DNA of 64,000 bases from Mycobacterium sp. MS1601 (GTDB lineage Bacteria > Actinomycetota > Actinomycetes > Mycobacteriales > Mycobacteriaceae). Every line of letters starts with the position of its first letter. Positions within the stretch are counted from its first letter, which is position 1. The notes under the pieces were generated by a model. That model saw only the letters and a list, made by a program, of their open reading frames with translations, ran no database searches and was not told the origin of the DNA. Below, one piece after another: positions 33,460-44,585 of the stretch. Position numbers and translations under genes: made by a program. The DNA is taken from the NCBI RefSeq assembly GCF_001984215.1, contig NZ_CP019420.1:5332001-5396000 (forward strand). Reading direction: 5' to 3'.

Positions 33460-34929
33460 ATGAGTGCGCGGGTGGCCGTGATCGGAGCGGGACCGGGAGG
33501 CCTCGTCACGGCACGCTGGCTGCTGTCGCAGGGTTTCGAACCGGTGATCTTCGAGCAGGGCACGACGCTGGGCGGGCAGTGGACCGGGGAGGCCGGCCGC
33601 AGCGGGGTGTGGCCGCAGATGCATACCAACACCAGCCGCATCCTGACCTCGTTCAGTGACCTCGCCCCGGGCGACGGCGCGGTGTTCCCGCGAAATCAGG
33701 ATGTTCTGGACTACCTGCGGCGCTACGCCCGCGCGTGGGATCTGCAGCGTCGCATCCGGTTCGGCACTTCGGTGGTGAGCCTGCGTCGCGACGCAGGCTC
33801 ATGGTTGGTGGCCTACGCCGGGGGAGTCGAACCGTTTGAACGAGTTGTGGTGGCAACCGGTCGCTTTCGCGCCCCGGTGATTCCCGCGATCAACGGACTC
33901 GGCACCTTCGCGGGCCAGGTGTCCTCGGCCTTCGAGTTCCGCGGGGCGGATGCCCATGAGGATCGACGAGTACTGGTGGCGGGCTGCGCGGTGAGTGCGT
34001 TGGAGATCGCTGCCGAGCTGGCCCAGCGCGGAGCGGCCCAGGTGGTCCTGACCCAGCGTCGCCAGCGCTACGTCCTGCCCAAATTCGCCGCGGGCGTACC
34101 GTCGGACCATCGGATCTTCACCCGCTACGGCGCGCTGGCCGCAGAGCTGTTGGAGCCGGCGGAAGTGGACCGGCAACTCAGGGAGATCGTCGTCGAGGCG
34201 AACGGCAGCCCCGAACAGTACGGTGCGCCGGCACCGGACCCTTCGCTGTTCGCCGCCGGGGTGACATTGAGCCAGCACTATCTGCCGCTGGTGGCCGAAG
34301 GCCGAATCAATGTACGGCCGTGGATTGATCACATCTCCGGAAACGCGGTGACATTCACCGACGGAGCCACGGAGCAGTTCGACACCATGGTCTTCGGGAC
34401 CGGCTTCCGGCTGGACCTGCCGTTCCTGAGCGACGAGGTGCGACGCATCCTCGGACTCGACGACGTCCACCTCGACGCCGACAGGTACACCTTCCATCCT
34501 GATCTGCCTGGTCTGGCGTTCTGCGGGTTCTGGGACCAATCCGGCGGTTACTTCGTGCCGCTCGAGTTGCAGGCGCGTTGGATCGCCTACACCTGGGGCG
34601 GCACTGTGGCAGCCGTCACTGAGGCTGAACAGCGGGCGGCGATCGCCACGTACCGGGCTCGTCGCGGTTTGTCTCAGAAGACCCGGATGAACGTGGCGGC
34701 CGTGACCTTCGCCCGAGCCGCTGGTGTGGAACCCACACTGGCGAACTGGCCCCAGCTGCGTCGGGCCCTGCTGTTCGGGCCGCTGGCTCCGAGCGCCTTC
34801 CGCTTGGAGGGCCCCGATGCTCTGCCGGACGCCGTGACTCGATTCAAGGCCGACGCCGCCGCATTCGGTGCCATCGTGTCCGCCGAGCTCACCGCGCGCG
34901 AGCTGACATACAGCGCGCTGCTGGGCTGA
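33460..34929 (+). CDS. FAD-dependent FMO-type monooxygenase
   Basis: 489 residues starting at ATG 33460; the frame is open further upstream but the FAD motif GAGPGGL follows the ATG directly. A second Rossmann motif (GCAVSALEIAAEL near 180), the FMO fingerprint FRGADAH (FxGxxxH) near 160 and the late GTGFRLDLPFL near 325 place it with flavin monooxygenases that oxygenate N- or S-containing substrates. It lies 109 bases after the choline-type operon on the same strand and may be a separate unit. It meets the convergent TauE gene with no gap. Confidence 0.8.
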   Translation: MSARVAVIGAGPGGLVTARWLLSQGFEPVIFEQGTTLGGQWTGEAGRSGVWPQMHTNTSRILTSFSDLAPGDGAVFPRNQDVLDYLRRYARAWDLQRRIRFGTSVVSLRRDAGSWLVAYAGGVEPFERVVVATGRFRAPVIPAINGLGTFAGQVSSAFEFRGADAHEDRRVLVAGCAVSALEIAAELAQRGAAQVVLTQRRQRYVLPKFAAGVPSDHRIFTRYGALAAELLEPAEVDRQLREIVVEANGSPEQYGAPAPDPSLFAAGVTLSQHYLPLVAEGRINVRPWIDHISGNAVTFTDGATEQFDTMVFGTGFRLDLPFLSDEVRRILGLDDVHLDADRYTFHPDLPGLAFCGFWDQSGGYFVPLELQARWIAYTWGGTVAAVTEAEQRAAIATYRARRGLSQKTRMNVAAVTFARAAGVEPTLANWPQLRRALLFGPLAPSAFRLEGPDALPDAVTRFKADAAAFGAIVSAELTARELTYSALLG

Positions 34930-35889
34930 TCAGGCCGAGGTGGTCGCCTTGTCGTCATCGACATCGACGTCGGGAGCTTTCGATCTCTCGGCGATGGACG
35001 ACACGTAATCGGCGGACTCGTGCTCGCGATCCTTGAGGTACTGCCGCAGCGAGTACACAAACGCGGCGATCCAGACCACGACGATCACCACATAGAAACC
35101 CCAACGCACGCCATCGCCGGCGTCGATGAAGTCACTGCGCAGCAGGCTGCGGGTGTTGGTCAGCACGATCAGACCACCCACGGAGGCGCCGAGCAGGCGC
35201 GGCGGAATGTGCCGGACGAGCCAGGCCGCCACGGGCGCCGCGATGACGCCACCGGCCAGGATGGCCAGTACCCATCCGACGTTGATGCCCTGAGTGCCCA
35301 GGCTCAAGATGAAGCCCAGGCTGGCGGCGATCGCGATGACGAACTCGCTGGTGTCGATGGAGCCGATGACCTTGCGCGGCTCGATACGTCCACTGGCCAG
35401 GATCGCCGGCGTACCGACCGGGCCCCATCCGCCGCCGCCTGTGGCGTCGACGAAACCGGCGAAGAAACCCAACGGGGTCAGGAAACGCTTGCGCAGCGGC
35501 TTGCCGAGGTTGTGACGCGAAATGCCTTGGAACGTGAACCGCACCAGGATGTAGACGCCGAGTACCAGCAGGATGATGGCCATGACCGGCGCAGCTGCCT
35601 GGGTGGACAGGCTGGACAGCACTGTCGCCCCGAGGAATGCGCCGACGGCGCCGGGCAGCGCGATACGCCGGACCACCTGCCAGTCGACGTTGCCGAACTT
35701 CCAGTGCGACACCCCGGAGATCAAGGTGGTCCCGATCTCGGCGAGGTGGACCGTGGCCGAGGCGGCAGCCGGGTTGGTGCCGATGGCCAACAGCAACGTG
35801 GTGGTGGTGACGCCGTAAGCCATGCCGAGGCTGCCGTCGACGAGTTGGGCGGCCAGGCCCACCAGGCCGATCAGGACGAGGGTCTTCAC
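34930..35889 (-). CDS. TauE/SafE-family membrane permease
   Basis: 319 residues with about eight hydrophobic segments. The N-terminal GLAAQLVDGSLGMAYG and the repeated GFFAGFVDATGGGGWGP near 150 are the internal repeat typical of TauE/SafE (PF01925) sulfite or organosulfonate exporters. The C-terminal 60 residues form a charged cytoplasmic tail. GTG 35889 has GGAG 7 bases upstream. The substrate is unknown; the LLM and FMO oxygenases of the neighbourhood hint at sulfur chemistry, but they are not in the same operon. Confidence 0.85.
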   Translation of the reverse strand: MKTLVLIGLVGLAAQLVDGSLGMAYGVTTTTLLLAIGTNPAAASATVHLAEIGTTLISGVSHWKFGNVDWQVVRRIALPGAVGAFLGATVLSSLSTQAAAPVMAIILLVLGVYILVRFTFQGISRHNLGKPLRKRFLTPLGFFAGFVDATGGGGWGPVGTPAILASGRIEPRKVIGSIDTSEFVIAIAASLGFILSLGTQGINVGWVLAILAGGVIAAPVAAWLVRHIPPRLLGASVGGLIVLTNTRSLLRSDFIDAGDGVRWGFYVVIVVVWIAAFVYSLRQYLKDREHESADYVSSIAERSKAPDVDVDDDKATTSA

Positions 35890-36224
35890 TGAGTAACTCC
35901 GTTGGTCTATCTGGAACTACGGAACGCGGGCAGCAGGACAATCAAGCAGCGTTCGGGCGGCGCCGGCCGGCCCAGGAGTTCAGCGACAACAGAGACAAGA
36001 CGCCACACGCAGCAGATCGACAGCACGACGGCTGATCAGGTGCGCGGACATTCCATAATTCCTACCAGGAAACGCTTGGCTTCGCCAAAGCGACCCCACA
36101 GGCCGCCGCGGCAAACCGGCGTCACTGCTCGTGTATCCGCCGAAACCCTGTTGGGCAGCCAGGGTTTCGACGCCGACGGGAACAGCCTTGCGCAGATATG
36201 CGTCGAATGGCGCGAACGCGGCAC
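35890..36224. other. Intergenic region of 335 bases with two stem-loops
   Basis: No coding region is supportable. It holds the upstream region of the TauE gene, a bulged hairpin at 36073-36092 (CGCTTGGC / GCCAAAGCG with a TTC loop) and a perfect hairpin at 36141-36169. No recognised riboswitch class is apparent. Confidence 0.5.
36141..36169 (-). terminator. Perfect stem-loop after the GH114-like gene
   Basis: CGAAACCCTG (36141-36150) and CAGGGTTTCG (36160-36169) form a perfect 10-base stem with a 9-base loop, about 55 bases past the GH114-like stop on the minus strand. No U tract. Confidence 0.55.
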
Positions 36225-37022
36225 TCAGCGGCAGAGTTCGAAGTGATATCCGGGTGCCGACGCCGCCACCAGATCACGGTCGCGCAGCACCACCGACGCC
36301 GGAGTATCGGGGTCGTCGCACATCTGCGCGAACGACCGCGGCAGGTTGTCGGTGTACTCGATGTCGATCACATGCGCGCCGTACACCGAGGTGAAGCTGT
36401 CGCATTCGAGGTAGGCGGCGCATTCCTCGGTGACGGCGAAGTCGAAGCCCGCCGCGCGGAACGTTGCTGCGTCCTCGGCGGCGTTCTTCTGCGCTGCCGC
36501 CAACCCGGCGCTGTGGGCGGCGGCCACCAGTTCGGCGGCCAGGGCCACCGCATCCTCGCGGCGCAGGGCTCCCCCTGAGCGGGTGTAGGTGTCCAGATTG
36601 TCGAATTCGACTGCTTGATAGCCCTTTTCGGCGCAGCCGGTGATCCACCGGCTCACCACTGCGGCGATGAGGGACCGCTGCTGCGCTGTCCTGGTGTCCA
36701 GCAGCACCTCGTCCGGCCAGTCCGGATCGTGGACCGGCTTGCCGTCGGACCCCCGCAGCAGCGCTTGGTCCGGCCAGGTGTCGAGTTCCCCCGGCTGGGT
36801 CTGAAAGCCGTTGACGTAGCAGATCGAGTAAGCCCCGGCGGGGGAGGCGCTGCGGTCACGGGCCACGATCGTCACCGGGGCAGGAGGTGGATAGGGCGCG
36901 CCCAGCTGGTAGTCGGGTGCCGCGGCGGGCGGGGGCAACATCACGTCGGCCGCGGCAGCGGGATGTGCGCCCAGGCTGGTCGCCGCGATGACGACCGCCG
37001 CGGTGACAGCCTGCAGTTTCAC
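36225..37022 (-). CDS. Secreted GH114-like (endo-alpha-1,4-polygalactosaminidase family) protein
   Basis: 265 residues from GTG 37022. That start is chosen because TACTCT (37030-37035) lies 7 bases upstream (leaderless) and it gives a clean signal peptide ending in AAAADV near residue 25; the longer frame to 37103 adds a charged leader. The mature part has features of the GH114/TM1410 barrel: SICYVNGFQTQPGE near 70, DTRTAQQRSLI near 115, GYQAVEFDNLD near 140 with the acidic E and D expected at the active site, and DFAVTEECAAY near 200. It probably hydrolyses an extracellular or envelope polysaccharide; the substrate is unknown. Confidence 0.72.
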   Translation of the reverse strand: MKLQAVTAAVVIAATSLGAHPAAAADVMLPPPAAAPDYQLGAPYPPPAPVTIVARDRSASPAGAYSICYVNGFQTQPGELDTWPDQALLRGSDGKPVHDPDWPDEVLLDTRTAQQRSLIAAVVSRWITGCAEKGYQAVEFDNLDTYTRSGGALRREDAVALAAELVAAAHSAGLAAAQKNAAEDAATFRAAGFDFAVTEECAAYLECDSFTSVYGAHVIDIEYTDNLPRSFAQMCDDPDTPASVVLRDRDLVAASAPGYHFELCR

Positions 37023-37156
37023 CCGGCACAGAGTAGTCGCGGTCAGGGACCTCCTGCTCCTCCACGAACAAACCCGCTGCGATAGGTTGTAAACATCCGT
37101 CACAAGCGGGAGCTTCGCCGAAATCTGACCAAGACTGACGCCGGGAGAACAACAAC

Positions 37157-39394
<2,238 letters not shown>

Positions 39395-39525
39395 TTTCTT
39401 GCGCCGACGGGTGGCGCGTGTGGTTGGGGCGCTGGAGGCCGGACCGCGGACAACGGCTTTCAGCGCCTCCCTGAATTCACTGGTAGTGCCGCCGTCCGGC
39501 ATGTTTGCCGAGCTAGGATCGCTGC

Positions 39526-41295
39526 GTGGGCCGGGTGGAGGCGTTGTGGCGCCAGGTCAAGGGTGCTCGGCGGTGGCCGGGCATCGCCATTCCCACGCTG
39601 ATGGCTCGGGTCTCGGGTTGCTGTCTGGTCTTCGGTGGCGCCCTGATGGCATCACTGGCCACGTACACACCTTCTGAGTTCCGCCACGTCGGCGCGGTGT
39701 ATGCCATCGCGGGTACGGCGCTGGTAGCCGGCATTGCGGCGCTGGTGACGGGGCGTCGGATCCGGTCGTGGCAGTTCCAGATCTTGGTGGCACTGGCCAT
39801 CGTCTCGATCACCGCGACGATCAAGCTGGCCGATTCAGCGGTGATGGCCGTTGGTATCGCCACGTTGTACGCGGTGGTGGCCTTCGCCGCTTTCTTCCTG
39901 TCGTGGCCGCAGACCGTTGCCTACCTCGGTTTCTCGGTGCTGTGTTGTGCACTTGTTCTGCGCAGCACCGCGGGCGTGTCCCTGGCTGCGGCACTGATCG
40001 CGGCGAGCACCACCGCCATGATGGGCGCGGTCATCGCCAGCCTGGGTCAGCTGATGTCCAATTCCGAACGCGATCTGCTGACCGAATTGCCCAACCGGCA
40101 CGGATTCGACCGGATCTTCGCCCACGCCGTAGACAGGGCACTGCTGGGCGGGCCCCGACCTGTGGTGGTGCTGCTGGCACTGGAAGGTCTCGACGACATC
40201 GGCGACAAGTACGGCCTGCATGCCGGTGACCAGTTGATCCGCAGCACCGTCGAGGGCTGGCGCTCGCTGTTGCGCCCCGAACACGTTCTGGCGCGCCTCG
40301 GAGACAGCGAATTCGCTGTCCTGCTGCCCAGTGGCACCGAACACGAGGGAGTGGCCATGAGCCACCGGATCCGCATGCAGACGGCCACCGGTTGTGGGGC
40401 CGGGGTCACCGCGTGGCAACCTGGCGAAGGGGCATCGGTGGTGCTCAGCCGTGCCGATGTCGCGCTGCGCCGAGCCAAGCGCGGCGGCCGCAACCGCACC
40501 GTGCTGGAGTCCGCGGGGACGCCAACGCTGGCGGCGGAGCTGGCAGAGGCCATCGAGTCGGAGCAGGTGGGCGTGCTGTACCAGCCGATCGTCAGTCTCG
40601 CCGAGGGCAATCCTGTCGTCGGCGTCGAGGCTCTGGCCCGTTGGAAGTCGCCGACACGGCCGGACCTGCAGATCTCGGAAGTCATCACCGTCGCCGAGAA
40701 CAGCAACTTGATCTCCACGCTGGATCGCTACGTGCTGCGCCGCGCCTGCACCGATGTGCAACTGTTGCAACGCCAGCGAATCGACCAACCGCTCACCCTC
40801 ACGGTCAACGTGTCCGGTCTTGAACTCATCGAAAAAGGTTATCCCGCAACGGTTTCCCAGATTCTGGCCGAGACCAACTGGCCGGCAGTGCAATTGGTGC
40901 TCGAGGTCACCGAGAGCGTTGTGGACGTCGACGCCCCGGCCTCGGTGGCGGCGCTGCGTGAGCTGCGCGGATACGGAGTCCGGGTCGCGATGGATGATTT
41001 CGGCACCGGCTACTCGACGCTGAGCCGCCTGCAGAACCTGCCCATCGACATCCTCAAACTCGACGCCTCGTTCACCGCGCGCACCGAGTTGGACCCCGAG
41101 TGCCCACCGCCGCCGCTACTGCAGGCCATCGCGGCGTTGGCGCGAGCTCTCGACCTGCCCGTTGTGGTCGAAGGGGTGGAGACCGAGCGGCAGGCACTGG
41201 CGTTGCGGCAGACTGGTTTCGCGATGGCACAGGGCTACTTCTTCGGCAAGCCCCAGGCGATCGAGAGCCTGGCGGATCTCCTCGCGGTGTCCTGA
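39526..41295 (+). CDS. GGDEF-EAL protein, probable c-di-GMP phosphodiesterase
   Basis: 589 residues: about five N-terminal membrane segments (20-170), a GGDEF-like domain (180-325) and an EAL domain (335-585). The GGDEF signature is degenerate (LGDSEF near 266), so cyclase activity is doubtful. The EAL catalytic set looks complete: VEALARW, NVSG, EVTES, MDDFGTG, LKLD, EGVE and QGYFFGKP. The likely activity is hydrolysis of the second messenger c-di-GMP, with the GGDEF part possibly sensing GTP. The GTG start is supported by TAGGAT 6 bases upstream (leaderless). The membrane part resembles no named sensor. Confidence 0.88.
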   Translation: MGRVEALWRQVKGARRWPGIAIPTLMARVSGCCLVFGGALMASLATYTPSEFRHVGAVYAIAGTALVAGIAALVTGRRIRSWQFQILVALAIVSITATIKLADSAVMAVGIATLYAVVAFAAFFLSWPQTVAYLGFSVLCCALVLRSTAGVSLAAALIAASTTAMMGAVIASLGQLMSNSERDLLTELPNRHGFDRIFAHAVDRALLGGPRPVVVLLALEGLDDIGDKYGLHAGDQLIRSTVEGWRSLLRPEHVLARLGDSEFAVLLPSGTEHEGVAMSHRIRMQTATGCGAGVTAWQPGEGASVVLSRADVALRRAKRGGRNRTVLESAGTPTLAAELAEAIESEQVGVLYQPIVSLAEGNPVVGVEALARWKSPTRPDLQISEVITVAENSNLISTLDRYVLRRACTDVQLLQRQRIDQPLTLTVNVSGLELIEKGYPATVSQILAETNWPAVQLVLEVTESVVDVDAPASVAALRELRGYGVRVAMDDFGTGYSTLSRLQNLPIDILKLDASFTARTELDPECPPPPLLQAIAALARALDLPVVVEGVETERQALALRQTGFAMAQGYFFGKPQAIESLADLLAVS

Positions 41296-41350
41296 GATGT
41301 CAGGTAGTCCTACTCAATCGCACGGGCCAACGGATCGGCATGCTGATTCC

Positions 41351-42625
41351 ATGCCGACCACCGAACTGACTCCCACCGCCGGACCTGTTGCCCGCACGCG
41401 CGACCGTGCCGTCGATGTTGCCCGGATCGCCGCGCTGCTGGTGGTGATGTTCGGCCACTGTGCGCTGCTGCTGGCCACCATCGATGACACCGGCGTGCGG
41501 ATCGGGAACCTGCTGGGCGCATTGCCCGGTATCACCCCGATCACCTGGGTGGTGCAGGTGATGCCGTTGTTCTTCCTGGCCGGTGGTGCGGCAGGTGCCT
41601 ACGGATGGCGTCCGGGTACGGCGTGGGGCACCTGGTTGCTCACCCGCACCCAGCGACTGTGCCGACCGGTGTTCTGGTACCTCGGGTTCTGGGCGCTCGC
41701 GTTGCTGGTGGCCCGGGTGGTGCTGGGTGCGGACTCCGCCGACGCACTGGGCCGAGAGGCCGTTGCCCTGTTGTGGTTCCTCGGCGTCTACCTGGTGGTG
41801 CTCGCCTTTGTTCCCGTCCTGACGCACATGCGGACCTGGCGTCCCATGGCCGCGATACTGGCCGGCCTGCTGGCGGCGGTGGCAGTGGTCGACATGATCC
41901 GCTTCAGCGTCGGTACACCGGAAGCCGGCTTGGCCAACTTCCTGACGGTGTGGCTGATCCCGGTGGTGATCGGTGTGGGCTATGCGCGGGCGTTGATCGG
42001 TGCGCGTTCGGCACTGGCGCTTGCCATAGCCGCCTTCACCGCACAGGTGCTGCTCGCCGTGTTCGGGCCCTACGAGGTGGCATTGGTGGTCACCGGCGTG
42101 GAGCACACCTCGAACGTCACTCCGCCGACGCTGCTGCTGGCGATGCAGTGCACCTGGATGTCGTTCCTGTTCGTTGCCGCCGCGGGTGCTGTCAACCGGT
42201 GGGCGGCGCGGCCCCGGGTATGGCGGGCGGTGGCAGTCGGCAACGGCGGTGCGATGACCCTGTATCTGTGGCACATCCCGGCCATCGCAGTCGCGGCGTT
42301 CTCCCTGAACGCTCTGGGACTGGACGCCTACGACGTGCACGCCCCGGGGTTCTGGGGGCTGCTGGCTCTTCGTGCGCTGGTGTTCGCCGTCGTGATGGGC
42401 GTGTTGTTCCGGGCACTCTCGCCGCTGGAACATCACCCACTGCCGTGGTGGGACTCCCCGGCGGCGGCGACCGGCGCCCGCTCCGTGACCGCGGGTGTGC
42501 TGGTGTGCGTGGCGGGAATCGCGGTGCTGCTGCTGGCCAAGCACGGTCTGGCCGGGGTGGTGGGCTGGACGTCGCTGGGAGCCTTCGTGGCCGCTTGCGC
42601 CGCGGCGCGGCTGGCCGGCTCGTAA
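41351..42625 (+). CDS. Acyltransferase-3 family membrane protein
   Basis: 424 residues with about ten hydrophobic helices. The N-terminal RAVDVARIAALLVVMFGH carries the Arg/Asp/His pattern of acyltransferase-3 (PF01757) proteins, which O-acylate cell-surface sugars or lipids. PLFFLAGGAAG near 75 and YLWHIP near 305 are also typical. The start is either ATG 41351, used here, or ATG 41297 just after the GGDEF-EAL stop. The acceptor is unknown. Confidence 0.78.
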   Translation: MPTTELTPTAGPVARTRDRAVDVARIAALLVVMFGHCALLLATIDDTGVRIGNLLGALPGITPITWVVQVMPLFFLAGGAAGAYGWRPGTAWGTWLLTRTQRLCRPVFWYLGFWALALLVARVVLGADSADALGREAVALLWFLGVYLVVLAFVPVLTHMRTWRPMAAILAGLLAAVAVVDMIRFSVGTPEAGLANFLTVWLIPVVIGVGYARALIGARSALALAIAAFTAQVLLAVFGPYEVALVVTGVEHTSNVTPPTLLLAMQCTWMSFLFVAAAGAVNRWAARPRVWRAVAVGNGGAMTLYLWHIPAIAVAAFSLNALGLDAYDVHAPGFWGLLALRALVFAVVMGVLFRALSPLEHHPLPWWDSPAAATGARSVTAGVLVCVAGIAVLLLAKHGLAGVVGWTSLGAFVAACAAARLAGS

Positions 42626-42690
42626 ACGCCCCGGCCCAGCCGGATCGCCCGGATTGGAACATCGGTGCCGATGCTCCGTACCCTTCGAGC

Positions 42691-44121
42691 GTGACCGCGG
42701 TCGATCCGGAGAAACTTCGCACCTGTCTCCAGGTGCTGTCTGATATCGAATCGCTGCCCCCGGAGCACCCTGACGCGGTGCAGGTACGGCGCGCCACTGC
42801 CAGGATCTGGAAGTCGGTGCGCAAAGCCCGCAGACATGCCAAACGCGACGAGATCGCTCTCGCCGACCGATCCGTCGTCGCCGCCACCGCCACAGGTGCG
42901 CCGGGACGCATCGATGACGAGACCCAGGGGTTGCCCCTGGTCTCCACCGCCGTCGGGGCCAGCGCAGGCACACTTCGGAGATCGCGTCCCTGTTATGTCT
43001 GCAAGGCGCACTACACCCTGGTCGACGCGTTCTACCACCAGCTGTGCCCGGAGTGCGCGGCGCTCAACCGTGCCAAGCGTGAGGCGCGCACCGATCTGAC
43101 CGGGCGTACCGCTCTGCTGACAGGTGGTCGCGCCAAGATCGGCATGTACATCGCGCTGCGGCTGTTGCGTGACGGTGCCCACACCACCATCACCACCCGC
43201 TTCCCCAACGACGCGGTGCGTCGGTTCGCCGCGATGCCCGACAGTGCCGACTGGCTGCACCGGTTGTCCGTCGTGGGTATCGACCTGCGAGACCCGGCCC
43301 AGGTCATCGCCCTGGCCGACACCGTGGCGGCGCGCGGCCCACTCGACATCCTGATCAACAACGCGGCGCAGACCGTTCGGCGCGCGCCGGGCTCGTACGC
43401 TGCGCTGGTCGAGGGTGAGCGGACGCCTGCCCCGGAGCTCGTCTCGAAAGTGGCCGGAGTCATCACCTTCGACCATGTCAGCGACGCCCATCCCGCCGCG
43501 CTGGCGGGCAGCCTGGCTGAGCATCAGCAGCCTCACGCGGTCGCTGAACTCGCACTGCAGGCGCGCAGCGCCTCGCCGGAGCGCATCGCGGCTGGGACAG
43601 CGATCGACGCCGGTGGTCTGCTGCCGGACACCGCTGCGGTGAACAGTTGGACCCAGCGGGTGGACGAGGTGGATGCGCTGGAGCTGCTCGAGGTGCAGCT
43701 GTGTAATCAGACGGCGCCGTTCATCCTGGTGAGCAGGTTACGGCCGGCGATGGCGGCCTCGCCTGCGCGCCGCAAGTACGTGGTGAACGTCTCGGCGATG
43801 GAGGGCCAGTTCGGCCGTGCCTACAAAGGCCCCGGGCACCCGCACACCAACATGGCCAAGGCCGCACTGAACATGCTGACCCGGACCAGTTCGGGGGAGA
43901 TGCTGTCCAGTGACGGCATCTTGATGACGGCAGTCGACACCGGGTGGATCACCGACGAGCGGCCTCATCCCACCAAGCTCCGGTTGGCCGAAGAAGGTTT
44001 TCACGCCCCGCTCGACCTGGTGGACGGCGCGGCGCGAGTGTATGACCCCATCGTTCGAGGTGAGGCTGGCGAGGACCTGCACGGGTGCTTCTTGAAGGAT
44101 TACTCGCGCAGCGCCTGGTAG
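42691..44121 (+). CDS. Short-chain dehydrogenase-like protein with N-terminal zinc finger
   Basis: 476 residues. An N-terminal helical, basic region (1-100) is followed by a CxxC-CxxC finger (CYVC near 106, CPEC near 126) and an SDR-type Rossmann fold (TGGRAKIGMYIALRLLRDG near 147, NNAAQ near 227). The SDR is atypical: the glycine motif is TGGRxxIG, and the usual YxxxK is replaced by TNMAK (Lys about 22 residues after the Ser of NVSAMEG, with an insertion). GTG 42691 follows TACCCT by 6 bases (leaderless). The function is unknown; it may bind nucleotide or nucleic acid rather than reduce a substrate. Confidence 0.78.
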   Translation: MTAVDPEKLRTCLQVLSDIESLPPEHPDAVQVRRATARIWKSVRKARRHAKRDEIALADRSVVAATATGAPGRIDDETQGLPLVSTAVGASAGTLRRSRPCYVCKAHYTLVDAFYHQLCPECAALNRAKREARTDLTGRTALLTGGRAKIGMYIALRLLRDGAHTTITTRFPNDAVRRFAAMPDSADWLHRLSVVGIDLRDPAQVIALADTVAARGPLDILINNAAQTVRRAPGSYAALVEGERTPAPELVSKVAGVITFDHVSDAHPAALAGSLAEHQQPHAVAELALQARSASPERIAAGTAIDAGGLLPDTAAVNSWTQRVDEVDALELLEVQLCNQTAPFILVSRLRPAMAASPARRKYVVNVSAMEGQFGRAYKGPGHPHTNMAKAALNMLTRTSSGEMLSSDGILMTAVDTGWITDERPHPTKLRLAEEGFHAPLDLVDGAARVYDPIVRGEAGEDLHGCFLKDYSRSAW

Positions 44122-44132
44122 CGGTTTGCGCC

Positions 44133-44172
44133 GGTGTGCGGTTCGCCACTGGACCGTCGCGAACCGCACACC
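44133..44172. terminator. Bidirectional stem-loop terminator between convergent genes
   Basis: GGTGTGCGGTTCGC (44133-44146) pairs perfectly with its complement at 44159-44172 (14-base stem, 12-base loop). It lies between the SDR stop (44121) and the DUF4193 stop (44180). Confidence 0.75.
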
Positions 44173-44179
44173 GTGTGGC

Positions 44180-44473
44180 TCAGGCGCAGTCTTCGCAGAT
44201 CATCCGTTCTCCCACCTGGCGAGCCAGGCGGTGCCGGTGCTGCACCATGAAGCAGCTGGAACAGGTGAACTCGTCGGCCTGTTTCGGGATCACCCGGACG
44301 GTGAGTTCCTCACCGGACAGGTCCGCGTCGGGAAGCTCGAAGTCCTCGAGGTCTTCGTCGACGTCGATAACTGCGGTGGCGGCGTCGTTGCGCCGTCCCG
44401 CCAGCGCTTCCAGCGATTCGACTTCGGTGTCGTCGGAATCGGACTTGCGAGGTGCGTCGTAGTCGGTAGCCAT
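44180..44473 (-). CDS. DUF4193 family protein
   Basis: 97 residues: an acidic N-terminal half rich in Asp and Glu, then a C-terminal CxxC...CxxC zinc ribbon (CSSC near 71, CEDC at the end). This is the actinobacterial DUF4193 family, conserved in mycobacteria and of unknown function. ATG 44473 is supported by GAGAGGA 5 bases upstream. The acidic stretch and ribbon suggest a transcription- or ribosome-associated accessory protein, which is inference only. Confidence 0.9.
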   Translation of the reverse strand: MATDYDAPRKSDSDDTEVESLEALAGRRNDAATAVIDVDEDLEDFELPDADLSGEELTVRVIPKQADEFTCSSCFMVQHRHRLARQVGERMICEDCA

Positions 44474-44585
44474 CGAAATCCTCTCCAGGTTGGGGATGGT
44501 GGCAGTCGGACAACGCTGACATTCGCCCAAGTGTTCCCGGCTGGGGCGTCCGGTGTTGTCAGCCGGGTTCGGTAGGGTCTGCGCC

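Noticed and set aside
39395..39525. Hairpin after icd2 (GCGCC/GGCGC)
   Set aside because: Only a 5-base stem with no supporting features; too common in GC-rich DNA to call.
41300..42973. 557-codon minus-strand frame
   Set aside because: Overlaps the acyltransferase and SDR genes, is rich in Arg, Gln and His with no family features; a shadow frame.
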